This document shows positions 18,263 through 20,553 of a stretch of 20,553 bases of DNA, in pieces. A model generated the notes under the pieces. It was given only the letters and a program-made list of their open reading frames with translations, did not search any database and was not told where the DNA came from. The stretch lies in assembly GCA_000151295.1 (NCBI GenBank), contig GG745361.1:12468-33020 (forward strand), given 5' to 3'. How positions within the stretch are numbered: position 1 is the stretch's first letter; each line of letters begins with the position of its first letter. Position numbers and translations under genes: made by a program. Source of the DNA: Allomyces macrogynus ATCC 38327 (taxonomy: Eukaryota; Blastocladiomycota; Blastocladiomycetes; Blastocladiales; Blastocladiaceae).

Positions 18263-19714
18263 ATGTCCAGCATCCTCGCCCAAACCGCGACCCGCCGTGC
18301 CCCGCGTGCCGTTGGTCAAGCGACGCGCCGTACTGCCGCTGCTGCACGCTACCATGCTTCCACTGGCGCGCGTGCCTCGCGCTCCAAGCTCGCCGCGTCC
18401 GGCGCTTCGGGCGCTGCCGCCGTGGCCGGTGCTCTCTGGTGGTGGTCTACTTCGACCTCGTCGCTCGTGGAGAATCTGGTACGGCTTGGGGCCATGTTGA
18501 ACGCGTCGCGATTCGACGAATGGTGTCACTGATCACCCATCTTGACGACGCGTCGCCAGATCCCCGCCGCCGAGTGCAAAGCCGGACCGATCAAGGTCGC
18601 CACCGACGCCGTCGACCTGCGCCCGCTCGGCCTCGATTTTGCGCACCGCGGCAACACCACCTTCAAGAGCCCCGTAATCATGGACACGAGCAAGCCCATG
18701 GGCGAGCGCATGGCCGCCTATGTCAAGGAGCTGCAAAACGAGATTGTCGGCGCGCTCGAGGAGCTCGAGCAGGCCGAGGCGCCGAGCTGCAAGGGCGCAA
18801 AGTTTGAGCGCGACGCATGGACCCGCACCGACGGCAACGGCGGCGGCATGTCGTGCGTGCTCGCCGGTGGTCGCGTCTTTGAAAAGGCCGGCGTCATGGT
18901 CACGGTCATGGAGAGTAAAATGTCGCCCGCAGGAGTCGCGCAGATGCGCGCTCGTGGCCGCGACTTCGGCGATATCCCCAAAGACGCGCACGTTCCCTTC
19001 TTTGCGGCGGGTATCTCGATTGTCATCCACCCAAACAACCCGCACGCGCCGACGGCGCACATGAACTACCGCTACTTTGAAGTGCGCGACCCGAAGTCGA
19101 ACAAGCCCGTGGCCTGGTGGTTTGGCGGCGGTGCCGACTTGACGCCGACGTTCCTCGATGCGAACGACGCCGCGCACTTCCATGCGCAGCTCAAGGCCCC
19201 TTGCGACCGGTCGCTCGGCAAGCACGCCTACCCGGCGCTCAAGGAATGGTGCGACGAGTACTTTTACCTGCCGCACCGCAAGGAGACGCGCGGCGTGGGT
19301 GGCATCTTCTTTGACGATCTCGACACGGACTCGCCGCACGCGCCCAAGGGCGCAACCAAGGAACAGCTGTTTGCGTTTGTCCGCGACGCCGGTCGTGCGT
19401 TTGTGCCTGCCTACGCACCGACCGTCGCGAGGCACATGCGCCAGCCCTACACGGCCGCCGAAAAGCGGTGGCAGCAACTGCGTCGTGGTCGCTACGTCGA
19501 GTTCAACCTGGTGCTCGACCGCGGGACCAAGTTTGGGCTCATGACGCCCAACGCACGCATCGAGTCGATTCTCGTGTCGCTGCCAGAGACGGCGCGGTGG
19601 GAAGAACTGCCAACACGCCCGTGGCCGGGTCGGCCCGAAGGCGCGCATTCCTCGACGTGGCTTCAAGACGCCGCGCGAATTGGCTTGAACGTGGGCATTG
19701 GGTGCCGCCCGTGA
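18263..19714 (+). CDS. HEM13: Oxygen-dependent coproporphyrinogen III oxidase
   Basis: Haem biosynthesis: oxidative decarboxylation of coproporphyrinogen III to protoporphyrinogen IX using O2. Exons are 18263-18478 and 18560-19714, with one 81-nt phase-0 intron (456 residues as read). Exon 1 encodes a leader rich in Arg, Ala and Ser with no acidic residue over about 60 positions, then a hydrophobic patch (GAAAVAGALWWW). This fits mitochondrial import with intermembrane-space sorting as in animals, unlike cytosolic yeast Hem13. Exon 2 is the complete catalytic domain. The family signature K-x-W-C-x2-(F/Y/H)3-L-x-H-R-x-E-x-R-G-x-G-G-x-F-F-D-D starts at K300 and matches fully. WWFGGGADLTP, GRYVEFNL, DRGTKFGL and ESILVSLPETARWE are also present. 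After ARWE the reading frame departs from the family; the expected last ~25 residues appear in pieces in other frames. Confidence 0.95.
19602..19688 (+). other. HEM13: CPOX C-terminal codons scattered over three frames
   Basis: Directly after ARWE, family-like pieces occur in order but in different frames: NTPVAGS, then PEGA in the annotated frame, then AFLDV, then FKTPRELA with a TGA at 19686-19688. Coproporphyrinogen oxidases usually end in a segment like (E)xLDVLKTPRDWV, so these look like one C-terminus broken by a few single-base indels. Confidence 0.55.
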
Positions 19715-20079
19715 TTCCCGAACGACTTGGTGGACGCCAACCTCGCAATCAATGCATAAAAGGCCACGAGCGTGATGGGGTTGGATCTTGCGTTGCTGGG
19801 ATCGGGTTTGTCGTTTCTCGATCGGTTTTATCTATAGTTTCCTCGCCGTTTTAGCTGGCGTTGGCGTTGGCGTGTGTCTCCATTCCACAAACACGTTCTC
19901 TATCCGCCCTTCCCTCGAATATGTGTGTCTTCCGTAATTTTCGTGCATTCGCTCCCTTCGTGTAGCAATGTTGCGCGCGACCGATTGATTAGTCGCATCG
20001 GGAGGATCGTCGTCGAAAGTGAGAAAACAGCACGAAGCGGTGGAGCACGCCTGCTCAAGCGCGTGTTTAGGCATGAAAG
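19715..20079. other. Region downstream of coproporphyrinogen oxidase, no recognised gene
   Basis: Less GC-rich than the coding regions, with a small GGCGTT tandem near 19857-19872. It probably holds the 3' UTR of the oxidase gene and perhaps the end of a minus-strand gene entering from the right. The minus-strand open frame over 19832-20224 shows no known motif. Confidence 0.35.
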
Positions 20080-20553
20080 TTATGTCTCGCACCACGATGG
20101 GAGACGCGGGCCGCTTCTCGTTTCTCGATTTTGACGGCGGTCTGCGCCTCTGACACGCCGACGATACCGACGCATTAACACCAAGCCGCTCGCCACAATA
20201 CTGCCCGCGGAGGCTAAATAACACGTCACATCATGGACAAGCCCCTCATGATCGGCGGTAAATGACTGTATGATAAGGATGAGCCGGCACGAGCTGGAAG
20301 ACGCAACAAGGGCATGGTGGCAACTCCGTTGGTACCAAGCGACCAAGCCCCAAGGACGAAGAACCCGAGCCAAGTCCTTTTCCATTCTTGCATATTTTGT
20401 CGATTTCGGCATCGCCGCTGACGAAGAAACAGAATTTGTGAGAATGCTTGATGTTAAGCGTTGGCCGAACATGGAGCTCTGAGGACTTGTGGAGGGCGTG
20501 AGATGAATGAATACCTGCTGGTCCAGCCCGATATCGACGCCAGTCGTTTCCCC
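20080..20553 (-). CDS. Unrecognised open frame entering from the right edge
   Basis: On the minus strand a frame is open without a stop from the last base of the window to a TAA/TGA-type stop at 20080 (158 codons counting the stop). It begins GETTGVDIGLDQQ, which could be the end of an exon followed by a gtattc donor. The rest, such as MPKSTKYARMEKDLARVL, is plausible protein but matches nothing I know and has codon use less GC-biased than the other genes. It could be a real C-terminal exon, an exon plus intron, or chance. No function is proposed. Confidence 0.25.
   Translation of the reverse strand, partial: GETTGVDIGLDQQVFIHLTPSTSPQSSMFGQRLTSSILTNSVSSSAAMPKSTKYARMEKDLARVLRPWGLVAWYQRSCHHALVASSSSCRLILIIQSFTADHEGLVHDVTCYLASAGSIVASGLVLMRRYRRRVRGADRRQNRETRSGPRLPSWCET

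Noticed and set aside
20270..20482. Small plus-strand frame of 70 codons near the right edge
   Set aside because: No homology, no clear promoter context, and it overlaps a longer minus-strand frame; not supported enough to annotate.

Overview
The window is nuclear DNA of a GC-rich fungus. The genes carry many short spliceosomal introns (54-178 nt) with GT..AG ends. Some have textbook branch sites, such as TACTAAC in the Vps3844 gene and TGCTAAC upstream of the ADAM gene. Several products are typical of fungi: a Vps3844/DUF3844 ER membrane protein, a Spo7-type phosphatase regulator and an Atg20/Snx41-type sorting nexin. Coproporphyrinogen oxidase has a mitochondrial-type leader, unlike the cytosolic yeast enzyme, and there is an ADAM metalloprotease. 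An early-diverging zoosporic fungus (Blastocladiomycota or Chytridiomycota) is my best guess; the lineage is an inference.

Layout, left to right. A kelch-repeat type I membrane protein runs leftward off the left edge (1-1955, -). A GH16-like glycosidase gene diverges from it (2670-4181, +). After about 700 bp without a clear gene come the Vps3844-domain gene (5298-6608, -) and, divergently, a Spo7/CNEP1R1-like gene (7088-7783, +). A second kelch membrane protein, paralogous to the first, follows (8035-10261, -). Next is an ACOT13-like hotdog thioesterase (11243-12108, -), divergent from the PX-BAR sorting nexin gene (12513-14586, +). A complete ADAM protease (14715 to at least 17319, -) is divergent from coproporphyrinogen III oxidase (18263-19714, +). 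An unrecognised open frame enters from the right edge on the minus strand. I rebuilt the exon structures by hand from splice consensus, phase and protein-family fit.

The genes form no cluster or pathway. Themes are the cell surface (two kelch receptors, GH16, ADAM), ER and lipid membranes (Vps3844, Spo7), membrane traffic (PX-BAR) and mitochondrial metabolism (CPOX, perhaps the thioesterase).

The strongest unexplained signal is the second intron of the two kelch paralogs. It is 70 nt in both and 64/70 identical, while the flanking exons are only about 63-73% identical and the first introns do not align. Reading through this intron gives the same short peptide ending in a stop before the membrane span. 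Other oddities are an in-frame TGA inside the apparent Vps3844 coding sequence, a CPOX C-terminus whose expected residues are scattered over three frames, and a GH16 domain that keeps its catalytic motif but loses its second half.
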